From an uncultured Oscillospiraceae bacterium (GTDB taxonomy: Bacteria; Bacillota; Clostridia; Oscillospirales; Oscillospiraceae): 64,000 nt of DNA. The position numbers were made by a program, and so were the translations under genes. The notes under the pieces were generated by a model. The model did not search any database and was not told the origin of the DNA. It was given only the letters and a program-made list of their open reading frames with translations. The stretch covers positions 31,617 through 95,616 of the forward strand of contig CAKTOB010000007.1 of the NCBI GenBank assembly GCA_934589525.1, given 5' to 3'. Position 1 is the stretch's first letter, and each line of letters begins with the position of its first letter. Below are positions 8,309 through 18,867 of the stretch, in pieces.

Positions 8309-11300
8309 ATGAGCTTTGTACATCTGCATGTCCATAGTGAATACAGCCTTCTGGATGGGGCCTGCCGCATTGACGGCATGATGGACCGGGTGAAGGAGCT
8401 GGGCCAGAGCGCCATTGCCCTGACGGACCACGGGGTCATGTACGGCTGCATTGATTTCTACAAGGCCGCCAAAGCCGCCGGGGTCAAGCCCATTATCGGG
8501 TGCGAGGTCTATATGGCCCGCCGCCGGATGTCGGACCGCATTCACGGCATTGACAATGACCCCTACCATCTGGTACTGCTGTGCGAAAACAGAACAGGCT
8601 ACGAAAACCTGTGTTACCTGGTTTCCGAGGCCTTTTTGCATGGATTTTACGGCAAGCCCCGGGTAGATTTGGAGCTGCTGGAGGCCCACCATGAGGGCCT
8701 CATTGCCCTGTCGGCCTGCCTGGGCGGTGCCATTCCTCAGGCCCTTCTGGATGAAGATTATGACCGGGCCCAACGCTTTGCCCGGGAGCTTTCAAGAATT
8801 TTTGGGCCGGAGCATTTTTATCTGGAACTTCAAGACCATGGCATTGCCTCTCAGCGGCCTGTAAACCAGGGGCTTATGCGGTTGGCCCGGGAGACAGGGC
8901 TGCCGCTGGTGGTGACCAACGATGCCCATTACCTCCGGAAAGAGGATGCGGACGTGCAGGACATCCTGCTGTGCATCCAAACCGGGAAGACCATGGACGA
9001 CCTGAACCGTATGCGCTTTGAGACCCAGGAGTTTTATCTTAAAAGCGAGGAAGAACTCCGTGCCCTGTTTCCCGGCTGCGATGAGGCCTTTGAAAATACG
9101 GCGAAGATCGCGGAAATGTGCAATGTGGAATTTACCTTCCACGATTATCATCTTCCGGCCTTCCCGGTGCCGGAGGGATACACCAATGAGGAATACTTCC
9201 GAAAGCTCTGTGACGAGGGCTTCCGGGAGCGCTACCCCCAGGCCCCCAAGGAATACAGAGAGCGGATGGAGTATGAGATCAGCGTCATCAGCTCCATGGG
9301 CTATGTGAACTATTACCTCATCGTCTGGGACTTTATCCACTACGCCAAGGAGGCAGGCATCCCCGTGGGCCCCGGCCGTGGTTCCGGCGCGGGCTCCATT
9401 GTGGCCTACTGCATCCACATTACCGAAGTGGACCCCATGAAATACGGCCTGATTTTTGAGCGCTTCCTGAACCCGGAGCGGGTCAGTATGCCGGATTTCG
9501 ATACGGACTTCTGCCAGGAGCGCCGGGGCGAGGTCATCGACTACGTTTACAGAAAGTACGGCGCGGACCATGTGGCCCAGATCGTGACCTTCGGTACCAT
9601 GGCCGCCCGGGGTGCCATCCGGGACGTGGGCCGGGTCCTGAACTTCACCTTTGCCGAGACCGATGTGGTGGCCAAGCTGGTGCCCGCCGGGCCTCATGTG
9701 ACCTTAAAATCCGCCCTGGAGGAATCTCCAAAATTCCGGGAGCTTTACAACGGGGATGAGCGGGTCCACAAGCTGGTGGACATTGCCATGCGCCTGGAGG
9801 GCATGCCCCGCAATTCCTCCACCCATGCCGCCGGCGTGGTCATCACGGCGAAGCCGGTGTGCAGCTATGTGCCCCTGTCTAAAAATGATGATACGGTGGT
9901 CACCCAGTATACCATGACCACCATTGAGGAGCTGGGCCTTCTCAAAATGGACTTCCTGGGCCTGCGGAACCTGACGGTGATCCAGGATGCGGAGGAGCAG
10001 ATCCGGCAAAAGGAGCCGTCCTTTTCCATGGCCAATATCCCGGACAACGACCCGGAGACCTTCGCCATGCTGTCTGAAGGCAAGACCCAGGGCGTGTTCC
10101 AGATGGAATCCGCCGGTATGACCGGGGTGTGTATCAGCATGAAGCCCAGCTCCATTGAAGATATTACCGCCATCGTGGCCCTGTATCGCCCGGGCCCCAT
10201 GGATTCCATTCCCAGATTCGTTGCCAACAAGCTGGATGCCTCCAAAGTGACCTATAAAACGCCTTTGCTGGAGCCCATCCTCCGGGTGACCTACGGCTGC
10301 ATCGTCTATCAGGAGCAGGTCATTGAGATTTTCAGGGCTTTGGGCGGCTATACCATGGGCCAGGCGGACAACATTCGCCGGGCCATCTCCAAAAAGAAGA
10401 TGAAGGTCATCGAGGAGGAGCGGAAGGTCTTTGTTTACGGAGACGACCGGCAGGGCATTTCCGGTGCCATTGCCAAGGGTGTTTCCGAGGCGGCGGCCCA
10501 GTCTATTTATGACGAGATCGTGGATTTTGCCAACTACGCCTTTAATAAATCCCACGCCGTGTGCTATGCGGTGGTGGCCTATCAGACCGCCTACCTAAAA
10601 TGCCACTACCCCCGGCAGTATATGGCGGCCCTCATGACCTCCGTGCTGGATTCAGCGGTGAAAATCTCCACCTACATCGCCGAGTGCAAGGAGTTGGGCA
10701 TTGCCCTTTTAAGCCCCGACATCAACCACTCCCAGGACCATTTCTCCGTAGAAGAGGGGGGCATCCGCTTTGGCCTTGGTGCCGTTAAAAACATCGGCAG
10801 AGGTTTGATCCGCAGCATGGCGGCCAAGCGGGACCAGGACGGCCCCTTCAGGTCCATGCAGGATTTTCTGGAGCGGATGGACGAGGGAGAGCTCAATAAG
10901 CGGGCAGTGGAGAATCTCATCCGCTGCGGCGCCATGGACTGCTTCGGCTACCACCGTAGCGAGCTGATCGGTGCCTATGAAGGGATGATGGATGCCATCG
11001 CCTCCTCCCGGAAACGGAACCTGGAAGGACAGATGGGCCTGTTTTCCATGCTGGAACAGGATCAGGGCCCGGGGAGAATGGAGATCCCCCGGCGGCCGGA
11101 ATACGCCAGGGCGGAGCTCATGTCCATGGAGAAGGAAACCACCGGCATCTATCTCTCCGGCCACCCCATGGATGATTACCGCCGACTGCTCAAAAACACC
11201 CATGTGGTCCCCATTGCGGAGCTCATGCGGGAGGACCGGTCCTTTTCTGACGACCAGATCGTCAGCGTGGCGGGCATTATCCAGGCCTTCAAAACCAAAA

Positions 11301-11749
11301 CCACCCGGAATAACTCCATGATGGCCTATGTGACCCTGGAAGATGACACGGCCTCCATTGAAATGCTGGCCTTTTCCAACGTCATCGGCCAGTATGGCGG
11401 CTACATCCGGGAGAACAGCCCCGTGGTGGTCACGGGCCGACTATCCCTTCGGGATGACAAGGAGCCCCAGATCATCATCAACCGGGCAAGACCCATTTCT
11501 GATTATGAGGAGCTGCCCCAGGAGCCCCGACCGGTTCCCCCCAGCACCCTCTATCTCCGGCTGCCGTCGGAGGAAGGAAAGCTCTATCCCAAAATCAAGG
11601 CCATTCTCAATATGTTCCCGGGAAGCCAGAAAACGGTGCTGTTTTTTGAGGACACCCGGGTCCGTCGGGGCACGGCCTGCCAGTTCCGGGAGAATATGCT
11701 CCGGGAGCTTCAAAGCGTGCTGGGAGAAGGGAATGTTGTCCTAAAATAG
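8309..11749 (+). CDS. dnaE: DNA polymerase III alpha subunit, DnaE type
   Basis: This 1146-residue protein starts at ATG with AAGGAGG; only one base separates it from the whiA stop. An N-terminal PHP domain (HLHVHSEYSLLDG, residues 4-16) is followed by the C-family polymerase core with PDFDTDF at 395-401 (Asp398 and Asp400) and Asp548 in KMDFLGLRNLT. Then come helix-hairpin-helix motifs and a C-terminal OB fold near 990-1070. The length fits DnaE rather than PolC, which is longer and carries an internal exonuclease. In low-GC Gram-positive bacteria DnaE extends primers for PolC. Confidence 0.97.
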   Translation: MSFVHLHVHSEYSLLDGACRIDGMMDRVKELGQSAIALTDHGVMYGCIDFYKAAKAAGVKPIIGCEVYMARRRMSDRIHGIDNDPYHLVLLCENRTGYENLCYLVSEAFLHGFYGKPRVDLELLEAHHEGLIALSACLGGAIPQALLDEDYDRAQRFARELSRIFGPEHFYLELQDHGIASQRPVNQGLMRLARETGLPLVVTNDAHYLRKEDADVQDILLCIQTGKTMDDLNRMRFETQEFYLKSEEELRALFPGCDEAFENTAKIAEMCNVEFTFHDYHLPAFPVPEGYTNEEYFRKLCDEGFRERYPQAPKEYRERMEYEISVISSMGYVNYYLIVWDFIHYAKEAGIPVGPGRGSGAGSIVAYCIHITEVDPMKYGLIFERFLNPERVSMPDFDTDFCQERRGEVIDYVYRKYGADHVAQIVTFGTMAARGAIRDVGRVLNFTFAETDVVAKLVPAGPHVTLKSALEESPKFRELYNGDERVHKLVDIAMRLEGMPRNSSTHAAGVVITAKPVCSYVPLSKNDDTVVTQYTMTTIEELGLLKMDFLGLRNLTVIQDAEEQIRQKEPSFSMANIPDNDPETFAMLSEGKTQGVFQMESAGMTGVCISMKPSSIEDITAIVALYRPGPMDSIPRFVANKLDASKVTYKTPLLEPILRVTYGCIVYQEQVIEIFRALGGYTMGQADNIRRAISKKKMKVIEEERKVFVYGDDRQGISGAIAKGVSEAAAQSIYDEIVDFANYAFNKSHAVCYAVVAYQTAYLKCHYPRQYMAALMTSVLDSAVKISTYIAECKELGIALLSPDINHSQDHFSVEEGGIRFGLGAVKNIGRGLIRSMAAKRDQDGPFRSMQDFLERMDEGELNKRAVENLIRCGAMDCFGYHRSELIGAYEGMMDAIASSRKRNLEGQMGLFSMLEQDQGPGRMEIPRRPEYARAELMSMEKETTGIYLSGHPMDDYRRLLKNTHVVPIAELMREDRSFSDDQIVSVAGIIQAFKTKTTRNNSMMAYVTLEDDTASIEMLAFSNVIGQYGGYIRENSPVVVTGRLSLRDDKEPQIIINRARPISDYEELPQEPRPVPPSTLYLRLPSEEGKLYPKIKAILNMFPGSQKTVLFFEDTRVRRGTACQFRENMLRELQSVLGEGNVVLK

Positions 11750-11750
11750 C

Positions 11751-11778
11751 TTTTCATTTTGGAAAAATGTGTTATAAT
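11751..11778 (+). promoter_or_regulatory. Promoter of VCBS-type lipoprotein gene
   Basis: TTTTCA (11751-11756), a 16-base spacer and a perfect TATAAT (11773-11778). Transcription should start near 11785, so an in-frame ATG at 11759 cannot be used from this promoter. The TTG at 11810 is the likely start. Confidence 0.7.
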
Positions 11779-11809
11779 ATTCTGTGACAAACGGAAGGGA
11801 GCCGGTGCC

Positions 11810-13135
11810 TTGAAAAAGAAACAAATCATTGCGGGTCTCTTGGCGGCCGCTTCGCTGCTGTCCGGCTGTGGCTATCGCACGGTGGAAGACATGTATCAGA
11901 TCCCCCGGCGGGCCCAGGAATATACGCTGCTGCAAAGCACCATTGAGCAGGCCATGGTGGGGCTGACCTTTGCCTCCCCCACCTATGGCGACAATCAGCA
12001 GACGGTCCAAAGCGCGGACCTGGACGGGGACGGACGGCAGGAATACCTGGTTTTTGCCAAGGGAAAGTCCGAAAAGCCCCTAAAAATACTGATTTTCCAC
12101 GAGACGGAGGATCAGCGCTATGTGCTGATGGAAATGATCCAGATGAACGGCGCCGCCTTTGAGCAGGTGGATTATGTGGATATTGACGGCAAGCCCGGCT
12201 GCGAGATCGTGGTGGGCCGCCGCCTGGGGGACCAGATGATGCGTATCGCCGCGGTATTTTCCTTTGCCGACGGCCAGAGCAATCAGCTGATCAATACCAT
12301 TTACGCCAAATTCTACACCCCGGATATGGATTCCGACGGAAAGGCAGACCTGGTGGTGCTGCGGGAAGGGGATACGGAGGCCTCCTACGGCTCCGCCGTG
12401 GTCTATTCCTATGTAGACAGTGCCATGGTCCGCTCCAAGGAGGTGCGGCTGTCCCAGCGGGTGGACCAGATCAAGCGGACCAAGGTCAGCCGCCTGCAAA
12501 GCGGGGAACCGGCTCTGTACATTTCCAGCGTCTTTCATGACAGCGCCATCGTAACGGATGTTCTGACCTTTCAGAATGGTCGCCTGACCAATCTGAACAG
12601 CGGCGGCAAGCTCTCCTACAGCGTGGAGACCCTGCGGAATTATTACCTCTATATGGAAGATATTGATGATGACGGCATTATGGAAATGCCCAGTCTGATG
12701 GAAATCCGCCCGGCCCCCAATCAGGCCGATGCCAAGCCCCAGCAGCTGGTATACTGGTACGCCATCGATTCTGAAGGCTACGAGATTCAAAAGGCCTTCA
12801 CCTTCCACAATGTGGACGGGGGCTGGTATCTGCTGCTGAAAATGGATGCCCTGGCCGTGGAGCGTCTGGCGGTGGCCAAGGAAAGCGGCGGCTATACATT
12901 CTACCTATGGGACGAGACCGGCACTTCTGCCGTGGCTCTGTTCTCCATCTATTCCTTCACGGGAAAAGACCGAGAAAAATTAGCCACAGAGCAGAATCGA
13001 TTCCCCATTTACAGCGGTGACAACGTGATTTTTGCCGGAAAACTGGAGGTGGGCTCCGGCGTCAACGGCATTACCCAGGAAAGCCTGATCGAGTCCTTCC
13101 GCTTGATCGGTACGGACTGGAAACAAGAAGGATAA
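11810..13135 (+). CDS. Lipoprotein with Asp-rich VCBS/FG-GAP-like repeats
   Basis: This 441-residue protein starts at TTG 11810 behind GGAAGGGA. The lipoprotein signal (basic start, hydrophobic core, lipobox LLSGC) begins at this codon, and the promoter lies downstream of the alternative ATG. At least four acidic, calcium-loop-like segments occur: DLDGDGRQEYLVF, DIDGKPGCEIVVG, DMDSDGKADLVVL and DIDDDGIMEMP. They resemble repeats of beta-propeller surface proteins. It should sit on the outer face of the membrane. The two-component genes follow 12 bases later, so it may act in or be controlled by the same signalling unit; this is inference. Confidence 0.8.
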   Translation: MKKKQIIAGLLAAASLLSGCGYRTVEDMYQIPRRAQEYTLLQSTIEQAMVGLTFASPTYGDNQQTVQSADLDGDGRQEYLVFAKGKSEKPLKILIFHETEDQRYVLMEMIQMNGAAFEQVDYVDIDGKPGCEIVVGRRLGDQMMRIAAVFSFADGQSNQLINTIYAKFYTPDMDSDGKADLVVLREGDTEASYGSAVVYSYVDSAMVRSKEVRLSQRVDQIKRTKVSRLQSGEPALYISSVFHDSAIVTDVLTFQNGRLTNLNSGGKLSYSVETLRNYYLYMEDIDDDGIMEMPSLMEIRPAPNQADAKPQQLVYWYAIDSEGYEIQKAFTFHNVDGGWYLLLKMDALAVERLAVAKESGGYTFYLWDETGTSAVALFSIYSFTGKDREKLATEQNRFPIYSGDNVIFAGKLEVGSGVNGITQESLIESFRLIGTDWKQEG

Positions 13136-13147
13136 AAGAGGTAGCAT

Positions 13148-13834
13148 ATGAAAAAGGTTTTGATTTTGGAAGATGAAGAGAACATCCGCAATTTCGTGGT
13201 GATCAATCTTCGCCGGGCCGGTTACGATGTGGTGGAAGCCGGTACGGGTCAGGCGGCCCTGGACCGTCTGGCGGAGAACCCGGATATTGGTGTGGCGATT
13301 TTGGATATTATGCTGCCGGACATCGATGGATTTGAGGTTTGCCGCCGCATTCGGGCCACCAACAAGCAGATGGGCATCATCATGCTCACCGCCCGGACCC
13401 AGGAAATGGACAAGGTCACGGGCCTCATGACGGGAGCCGACGACTATGTGACCAAGCCCTTCTCCCCGGCGGAGCTTACCGCCCGTATTGACGCCCTCTA
13501 CCGCCGCATCGGCGGGGACAGCGCCGCCAGCCCGGAGCTGCTGACCCAGGGCCCCTTCGTCATGAACACCCGGAACCACACCCTGGAAAAGAGCGGCAAC
13601 CGCATTCGCCTGACCCAGGTGGAGTACGCCATTTTGAAGCTCTTTATGCAAAATCCCGGCAGAGCCCTTTCCCGGGAGGACATTCTTTCGGCGGTATGGG
13701 GCAAGGATTACGATGGAGAGCTGAAGATCGTGGACGTGAACATTCGCCGTCTGCGCATTAAAATCGAGGACGATACGGCCAATCCCACCTATATCACCAC
13801 CGTTTGGGGTTTGGGCTATAAGTGGGGCGCGTAA
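13148..13834 (+). CDS. OmpR/PhoB-family response regulator
   Basis: This 228-residue protein starts at ATG behind AAGAGGTAGC. The receiver domain (1-120) has the acidic pair at 8-9, phospho-acceptor Asp53 in ILDIMLPDIDGFEV, Thr81 and Lys103. The C-terminal winged helix (about 130-226) is of the OmpR/PhoB type. Its stop abuts the GTG of the histidine kinase, so the two form a cognate pair. Targets cannot be told from this window; the upstream lipoprotein gene is a candidate. Confidence 0.94.
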   Translation: MKKVLILEDEENIRNFVVINLRRAGYDVVEAGTGQAALDRLAENPDIGVAILDIMLPDIDGFEVCRRIRATNKQMGIIMLTARTQEMDKVTGLMTGADDYVTKPFSPAELTARIDALYRRIGGDSAASPELLTQGPFVMNTRNHTLEKSGNRIRLTQVEYAILKLFMQNPGRALSREDILSAVWGKDYDGELKIVDVNIRRLRIKIEDDTANPTYITTVWGLGYKWGA

Positions 13835-15265
13835 GTGAAAATTCCAATCACATTCAAAAAAATCGGAAATCTGCACAAGCGCTGGCTGACCAATATCACC
13901 GTGGTCATTACGGCGGTGGGCATGGTCTGCGTGGCGGCCATTACCGCCTCCTATGCCGCCTATTGCTACCGGAATATGGATGCGGACCTGCAAAACCGGG
14001 CCCGCAGCACCACGGAGTTTTTCAAAGAATACATGGGGCAGGATTATGATTCCTTCTATCAGTCCTGCATCACCTATGCTGAGACCTTTGAAAAAGGGGA
14101 AAAGCTGGAGCTGCAGTTTATTGACCAGTGGGGGAAAATCGTGGCTTCCTCCTACGGCAGCTGGGCGGCGGTGTCCCCCAGAACGCCGGAAATTCAGGAG
14201 GCCATTTCCACCCGCTCCATCCGGCCCTTTGTGGGCAAGGACCCGGATACCGGGGAGCGGATCATGGCGGTCAGCAGCCCCATGATCTACAGCAACGGCC
14301 AGGTGATCGGTGTGCTGCGGTTCGTGACCTCCACGGCGGTGATGGACAGCCAGATCGTGGGCATTGCCTTTGTGAGCCTGGGGGTCCTGGCGGCGGCTCT
14401 GGCAATTGTGCTGCTGACAAGCTCTCTTTTCATCCGCTCTGTCATGACCCCGGTGGAGCAGATCACCGAGAAGGCACGGCGCATCGCCAACGGCAGCTAC
14501 GGTGCCCAGATCAAAACAAAATACAATGACGAAATTGCGGACCTGGCGGAGACCATCAATGAAATGTCCGTCAAAATCAGCCAGAATGAGAAAATGCAGG
14601 CAGAGTTCATTTCTCAGCTGTCTCATGAGCTGCGGACCCCTCTGACCGTGATCAACGGCTGGAGCGAGACCCTGCTGGCAGACGAAAGCCTGGACGCAGA
14701 TACGGCCCAGGGCCTGAAAATCATTTCCTCCGAGGCCAAACGCCTGACGGAAATGGTTATGGAGCTGCTGGACTTTACAAGACTACAGGATGGCCGCATG
14801 ACCCTGACCATGGAGCAGGCGGACATTCGAAGCGAATTTGAGGATACCGTCTTTATGTACGGTAGCCGTCTGGCCCAGGACGGCATTACTCTGGATTACC
14901 TGGATAATGACGAGGACATTCCCGAAATTTCCTGTGACCCCAAGCGTCTGCGGCAGGTGTTTTTGAACATCCTGGACAATGCCGCCAAGCACGGCAAGGA
15001 CGGCAAGCGTATTGAAACCAGCATTTCCTATGAAAATGACCAGGTCGTGATCCGCATCCGGGACTTTGGCCCGGGCATTCCGGAGGATGAGCTGCCGCTG
15101 GTGAAAAAGAAATTCTATAAGGGCAGCTCCAAGGCCAGGGGCACCGGCATCGGTCTGGCGGTCTGTGACGAGATCGTCCAGCTCCACGGCGGCACCCTGA
15201 CCCTGGAAAATGCGGAGGGCGGCGGCACCCTGGTGACCATTGCGCTGCCTGCCTCCCAGGAGTGA
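13835..15265 (+). CDS. Sensor histidine kinase
   Basis: This 476-residue protein starts at GTG 13835 directly after the response-regulator stop, with no strong ribosome-binding site, suggesting coupled translation. A membrane helix near 18-42, an extracellular sensor region (about 45-175) and a second helix (about 175-200) are followed by HAMP (about 200-250). A HisKA segment with His264 in SQLSHELRTPLTVINGW and an HATPase domain (about 370-475, DFGPGIPEDELP and GTGIGLAVCDEIVQLHGG) complete it. It should phosphorylate the preceding regulator. The signal sensed is unknown. Confidence 0.94.
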   Translation: MKIPITFKKIGNLHKRWLTNITVVITAVGMVCVAAITASYAAYCYRNMDADLQNRARSTTEFFKEYMGQDYDSFYQSCITYAETFEKGEKLELQFIDQWGKIVASSYGSWAAVSPRTPEIQEAISTRSIRPFVGKDPDTGERIMAVSSPMIYSNGQVIGVLRFVTSTAVMDSQIVGIAFVSLGVLAAALAIVLLTSSLFIRSVMTPVEQITEKARRIANGSYGAQIKTKYNDEIADLAETINEMSVKISQNEKMQAEFISQLSHELRTPLTVINGWSETLLADESLDADTAQGLKIISSEAKRLTEMVMELLDFTRLQDGRMTLTMEQADIRSEFEDTVFMYGSRLAQDGITLDYLDNDEDIPEISCDPKRLRQVFLNILDNAAKHGKDGKRIETSISYENDQVVIRIRDFGPGIPEDELPLVKKKFYKGSSKARGTGIGLAVCDEIVQLHGGTLTLENAEGGGTLVTIALPASQE

Positions 15266-15277
15266 GAAAGGAACCAC

Positions 15278-16273
15278 ATGAATCGATCCAAAGATACAAA
15301 AGAACAATTCAAGACCTCTATCGGCGGTCAGGCGCTGATCGAGGGCATTCTGATGCGGGGCCCAGAAAAGGATGCGGTGGTCATCCGGGGCGCGGAGGGC
15401 CTGACCCTGGAGGTCACGCCCCGAAAGCTTAATCCCAAGGGTTCCCCTAAAAACCTACCCTTTATCCGGGGCGTGTTCAATTTCTTTGATGCCCAGGTGG
15501 TGGGGGTGAAAGCCCTGATGCACTCGGCAGACCTGGTCCCAGAGGAAGCCCAGGAGGAGCCCAGCAAGTTTGATTTGTGGCTGGAAAAAAAGCTGGGGGG
15601 CGAAAAATTCCAGAAAGCCCTGGTGGGCCTGGCAGTGGCCATGGGCCTGGGGCTGTCAATCCTGCTGTTTTTCCTGCTGCCCATGACCATTGCCTCCTTC
15701 TTTGACCGGTGGATCACAAGCAATCTGGGCCTGAACCTGCTGGAGGGCCTGATCCGCATGATCATTTTCCTGTGCTATATGGTCTTGATTTCCAGAATGA
15801 AGGAAATGAAGCGGGTGTTCTCCTACCATGGGGCAGAGCATAAGACCATTCGCTGCTACGAGTGCGGCCTGCCCTTGACGGTAGAAAACGTCCGAGCGCA
15901 AACCAGATTCCATCCCCGCTGCGGTACCAGCTTCCTGCTGGTGGTCATGGTGATCTCCATCCTGATTTTCTCCGTGGCCTCTTCGCTGCTGCTGTCCCTG
16001 GCCCCGGGGCTGGCTGCCATGCGGGGGAGCTTCCTGTATAGGCTTCTGATGATCCTCTTTAAGCTGCTGCTGCTGCCGCTGGTGGTCAGCATTACCTATG
16101 AGCTCAACCGCTGGGCAGGCCGCCATGACAATGGCTTTACAAGAGTTCTGACCGCCCCCGGCATGTATTTGCAGCACTTTACCACCAACGAGCCGGATGA
16201 CTCCATGATTGAGGTGGGCATTGCCGCGGTTCAGGCCGTGCTGCCGGAAAAAGAGGGGGAAGACCGGTGGTGA
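15278..16273 (+). CDS. DUF1385 (YqhQ-like) membrane protein
   Basis: This 331-residue protein starts at ATG behind GAAAGGAACC. The family signature GGQALIEGILMRGP is near residues 13-26. Four or more membrane helices follow, with a cytoplasmic Cys/His-containing stretch HGAEHKTIRCYECGLPLT. The biochemical role is not established. The gene commonly lies next to prmC and prfA in Firmicutes; here prmC follows with a 7-base overlap. Confidence 0.92.
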   Translation: MNRSKDTKEQFKTSIGGQALIEGILMRGPEKDAVVIRGAEGLTLEVTPRKLNPKGSPKNLPFIRGVFNFFDAQVVGVKALMHSADLVPEEAQEEPSKFDLWLEKKLGGEKFQKALVGLAVAMGLGLSILLFFLLPMTIASFFDRWITSNLGLNLLEGLIRMIIFLCYMVLISRMKEMKRVFSYHGAEHKTIRCYECGLPLTVENVRAQTRFHPRCGTSFLLVVMVISILIFSVASSLLLSLAPGLAAMRGSFLYRLLMILFKLLLLPLVVSITYELNRWAGRHDNGFTRVLTAPGMYLQHFTTNEPDDSMIEVGIAAVQAVLPEKEGEDRW

Positions 16274-17139
16274 CTTACGGAGAACTGTATTTGCAGACCC
16301 GGGCCTGCCTTCTGACCACGGAGCCCCCGGAGTCCGCCGGGCCCATGGCAAGAGATCTGGTCAGCACCCTGTCCGGCATGACCCAGGAGTCCTTTCTGGC
16401 GGAAAAAAACAGCCCGGTCAGTGCCGAAATCTGCCTGCGGGTAGATCAGGCCCTGACCAGGCTCCGGCAGGGAGAGCCCCTGCCCTATGTGCTGGGGGAG
16501 TGGAATTTTTACGGCCTGCCACTGTATGTGGGCCCCCAGGTGCTGATTCCCCGGGACGATACCTGCGCCCTGGCAGAGCTTGCCATTCACAGGGCCCTGT
16601 TTTTAGACCAGGACCCCCGGATCCTGGATCTGTGCTGCGGCTCCGGCTGCATTGGTCTGGCCATTGCCAGCCGGTTAAAGGATGCCCGGGTGACTCTGGG
16701 AGACCTTTCTCAGGATGCCCTTTCCGTTGCCCGGAAAAACATCCAGCGCAACCACATGGGCGGCAGAGTCAGCTGTGTCCAGCTGGATGCCATGGAAGCG
16801 CCTCCGGCCTTTTTGGGAAAGTTTGACATGATCGTGTCCAATCCACCCTATGTTACCGCCGGGGAAATGGAGGAGCTTCCCAAAAGCGTGAAGGATTATG
16901 AGCCCCACATGGCGCTTTACGGCGGCCCCGACGGCCTGGATTTTTACCGCTCTATTACGGATAACTACCGCTCCGTTCTGAAACCCGGAGGCTTTTTGTG
17001 CTATGAATTCGGCATGGGCCAGGGGGATGCGGTATGCGCCATTTTAGAAGAGAAGGGCTTTACGGTCCTGGAACGAACCCGGGATTATAATGACAGAGAA
17101 CGCGCCGTGCTGGCTCAGTACGGCAGGAAGGAACGATAA
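16267..17139 (+). CDS. prmC: Release factor glutamine methyltransferase PrmC
   Basis: This is a 290-residue protein if the first of two adjacent GTG codons (16267, 16270) is used. It overlaps the DUF1385 stop. The SAM-binding motif [14 protein letters not shown] and the catalytic NPPY motif (VSNPPYV) are both present. It methylates the glutamine of the GGQ motif in release factors RF1 and RF2. recA follows two bases after the stop; prfA is not in the window. Confidence 0.95.
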   Translation: MVTYGELYLQTRACLLTTEPPESAGPMARDLVSTLSGMTQESFLAEKNSPVSAEICLRVDQALTRLRQGEPLPYVLGEWNFYGLPLYVGPQVLIPRDDTCALAELAIHRALFLDQDPRILDLCCGSGCIGLAIASRLKDARVTLGDLSQDALSVARKNIQRNHMGGRVSCVQLDAMEAPPAFLGKFDMIVSNPPYVTAGEMEELPKSVKDYEPHMALYGGPDGLDFYRSITDNYRSVLKPGGFLCYEFGMGQGDAVCAILEEKGFTVLERTRDYNDRERAVLAQYGRKER

Positions 17140-17141
17140 AT

Positions 17142-18248
17142 ATGGCAACAAAAAAGACTCCCTATGAGGCACCGGCTCCTGCATCCGATAAGAAAAAGGC
17201 ATTGCAGACCGCCCTGTCCCAGCTGGACAAGACCTTCGGAAAGGGCACCGTCATGCGCCTGGGCGACCGCCCGGAAATGAACGTGGAGGCCATCCCCACC
17301 GGCTCTCTGGCGCTGGATGCCGCCCTGGGCATCGGCGGCGTGCCCAAGGGCAGAATCATTGAGATCTACGGCCCGGAATCCTCCGGTAAGACCACTCTGG
17401 CCCTGCACATTCTGGCGGAAGCCCAGAAGCGGGGCGGGGAAGTGGCCTTCGTGGACGCCGAGCACGCCCTGGACCCGGTTTACGCCGCTGCCCTGGGTGT
17501 GGATATTGACAATCTGCTGGTCTCCCAGCCGGATACCGGCGAGCAGGCCTTGGAAATCACCGATGCCCTGGTCCGTTCCGGCGCGGTGGACGCGGTGGTG
17601 GTGGACTCCGTGGCAGCTCTTGTTCCCAAGCAGGAGATCGAGGGCGAAATGGGCGATACCTTTGTGGGCCTCCAGGCCCGGCTCATGTCCCAGGCCCTGC
17701 GGAAACTGGCGGGCACCATCAACAAGACCAACTGTGTGGTCATCTTCATCAACCAGCTGCGTATGAAGATCGGTGTCATGTACGGAAACCCCGAAACCAC
17801 CACCGGCGGCAATGCCCTCAAGTTCTACGCTTCCGTCCGTCTGGATGTGCGCCGCATTGAGGCCATTAAAGAGGGCGGCAACGTCATCGGCAACAAGACC
17901 CGGGTCAAGGTGGTCAAAAACAAGGTGGCACCTCCTTTCAAGGAAGCGGTCTTTGATATTATGTACGGTCAGGGCATTTCCAAGTGGAGCGAGCTCATTG
18001 ACTTGGCGGTCCAGATGGAGATCATCCAGAAGAGCGGCAGCTGGTTCAGCATGGGCGACGAGCGCATCGGCCAGGGCAAGGACAGCGTGAAGGCCTTCCT
18101 GCAGGAGCGGCCGGAGCTTGCCGAGCAGGTGGAGGCAGAGGTTCGGGAGAATCTCTGGAAGCTTACCGGCGGCGCTCCCAAGGCTCCCGCCAAGGCGGCG
18201 GAGAAGCCCATTGCCGTAAGCGCCGATGATTTCAGCGATGAGGATTGA
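17142..18248 (+). CDS. recA: Recombinase RecA
   Basis: This 368-residue protein starts behind AGGAAGGAACGAT. Walker [10 protein letters not shown] lies at 77-85. Also present are the L1/L2 loop region with [17 protein letters not shown], the MAW-like region at the N-terminus, and a C-terminal Ala/Lys-rich tail ending in acidic residues. RecA forms filaments on single-stranded DNA, drives strand exchange and triggers LexA self-cleavage. No LexA box was recognised upstream; the gene is tightly packed behind prmC, so it may be read from a distant promoter. Confidence 0.98.
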   Translation: MATKKTPYEAPAPASDKKKALQTALSQLDKTFGKGTVMRLGDRPEMNVEAIPTGSLALDAALGIGGVPKGRIIEIYGPESSGKTTLALHILAEAQKRGGEVAFVDAEHALDPVYAAALGVDIDNLLVSQPDTGEQALEITDALVRSGAVDAVVVDSVAALVPKQEIEGEMGDTFVGLQARLMSQALRKLAGTINKTNCVVIFINQLRMKIGVMYGNPETTTGGNALKFYASVRLDVRRIEAIKEGGNVIGNKTRVKVVKNKVAPPFKEAVFDIMYGQGISKWSELIDLAVQMEIIQKSGSWFSMGDERIGQGKDSVKAFLQERPELAEQVEAEVRENLWKLTGGAPKAPAKAAEKPIAVSADDFSDED

Positions 18249-18867
18249 GTTTCTAAAAACGTCACCGGACCGTTCCGGCCGGTATACTCTGCGCTTTGAC
18301 GACGGCTCTACCCTGCGGCTCTACCGGCAGACCATTGAGGACTTCTGTCTGTACACGGGGCTGGAGCTGTCCCAGGAGCGATATGACAGCCTTTTAAAGG
18401 CGGCATCGGAAATGTCCGCCAAAATGCGGGCGGTGCGGATCGTCTCTGCCACCAATGTTTCCAAACGGGACTTGGAAAGCAGACTGATCCAAAAAGGGGA
18501 GGACCCGGGCTGCGCCAAGCAGGCCGTGGGCTGGCTCTCCGAAATGCACCTGCTGGATGACCGCTCTACCGCTGAGACGGTGGTGCGCTCCTGTATTGCC
18601 AAGGGTTACGGCAGGAACAGGGCCAAACAGGTCCTTTATGAAAAACGGATCCCCCGGGAGCTTTGGGAAGAGGCCCTGGAGGATTATCCGGATCAGTCGG
18701 AGAAAATCCAGGATTTTCTCCGGGCGAGACTGGGGCAGAACCCGGATGCCAAGCAGCAAAAGCGGGCCATTGATGCCCTGCTGCGACGGGGCCACAGCTA
18801 CGGTGCCATACGGCAGGCCCTGAACGAACTTTCCCTAGATACAGATGATTTCCCGGAGGATGGATAA
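18238..18867 (+). CDS. recX: Regulatory protein RecX
   Basis: This is a 209-residue protein if the ATG at 18238 is used. An in-frame ATG at 18226 is also possible, and neither has a clear ribosome-binding site, as expected for coupling to recA, whose last 11 bases it overlaps. It is built of helical RecX repeats (for example [19 protein letters not shown] and [20 protein letters not shown]). RecX binds RecA filaments and limits their growth. Its place directly after recA is the classic arrangement. Confidence 0.93.
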   Translation: MRIEFLKTSPDRSGRYTLRFDDGSTLRLYRQTIEDFCLYTGLELSQERYDSLLKAASEMSAKMRAVRIVSATNVSKRDLESRLIQKGEDPGCAKQAVGWLSEMHLLDDRSTAETVVRSCIAKGYGRNRAKQVLYEKRIPRELWEEALEDYPDQSEKIQDFLRARLGQNPDAKQQKRAIDALLRRGHSYGAIRQALNELSLDTDDFPEDG

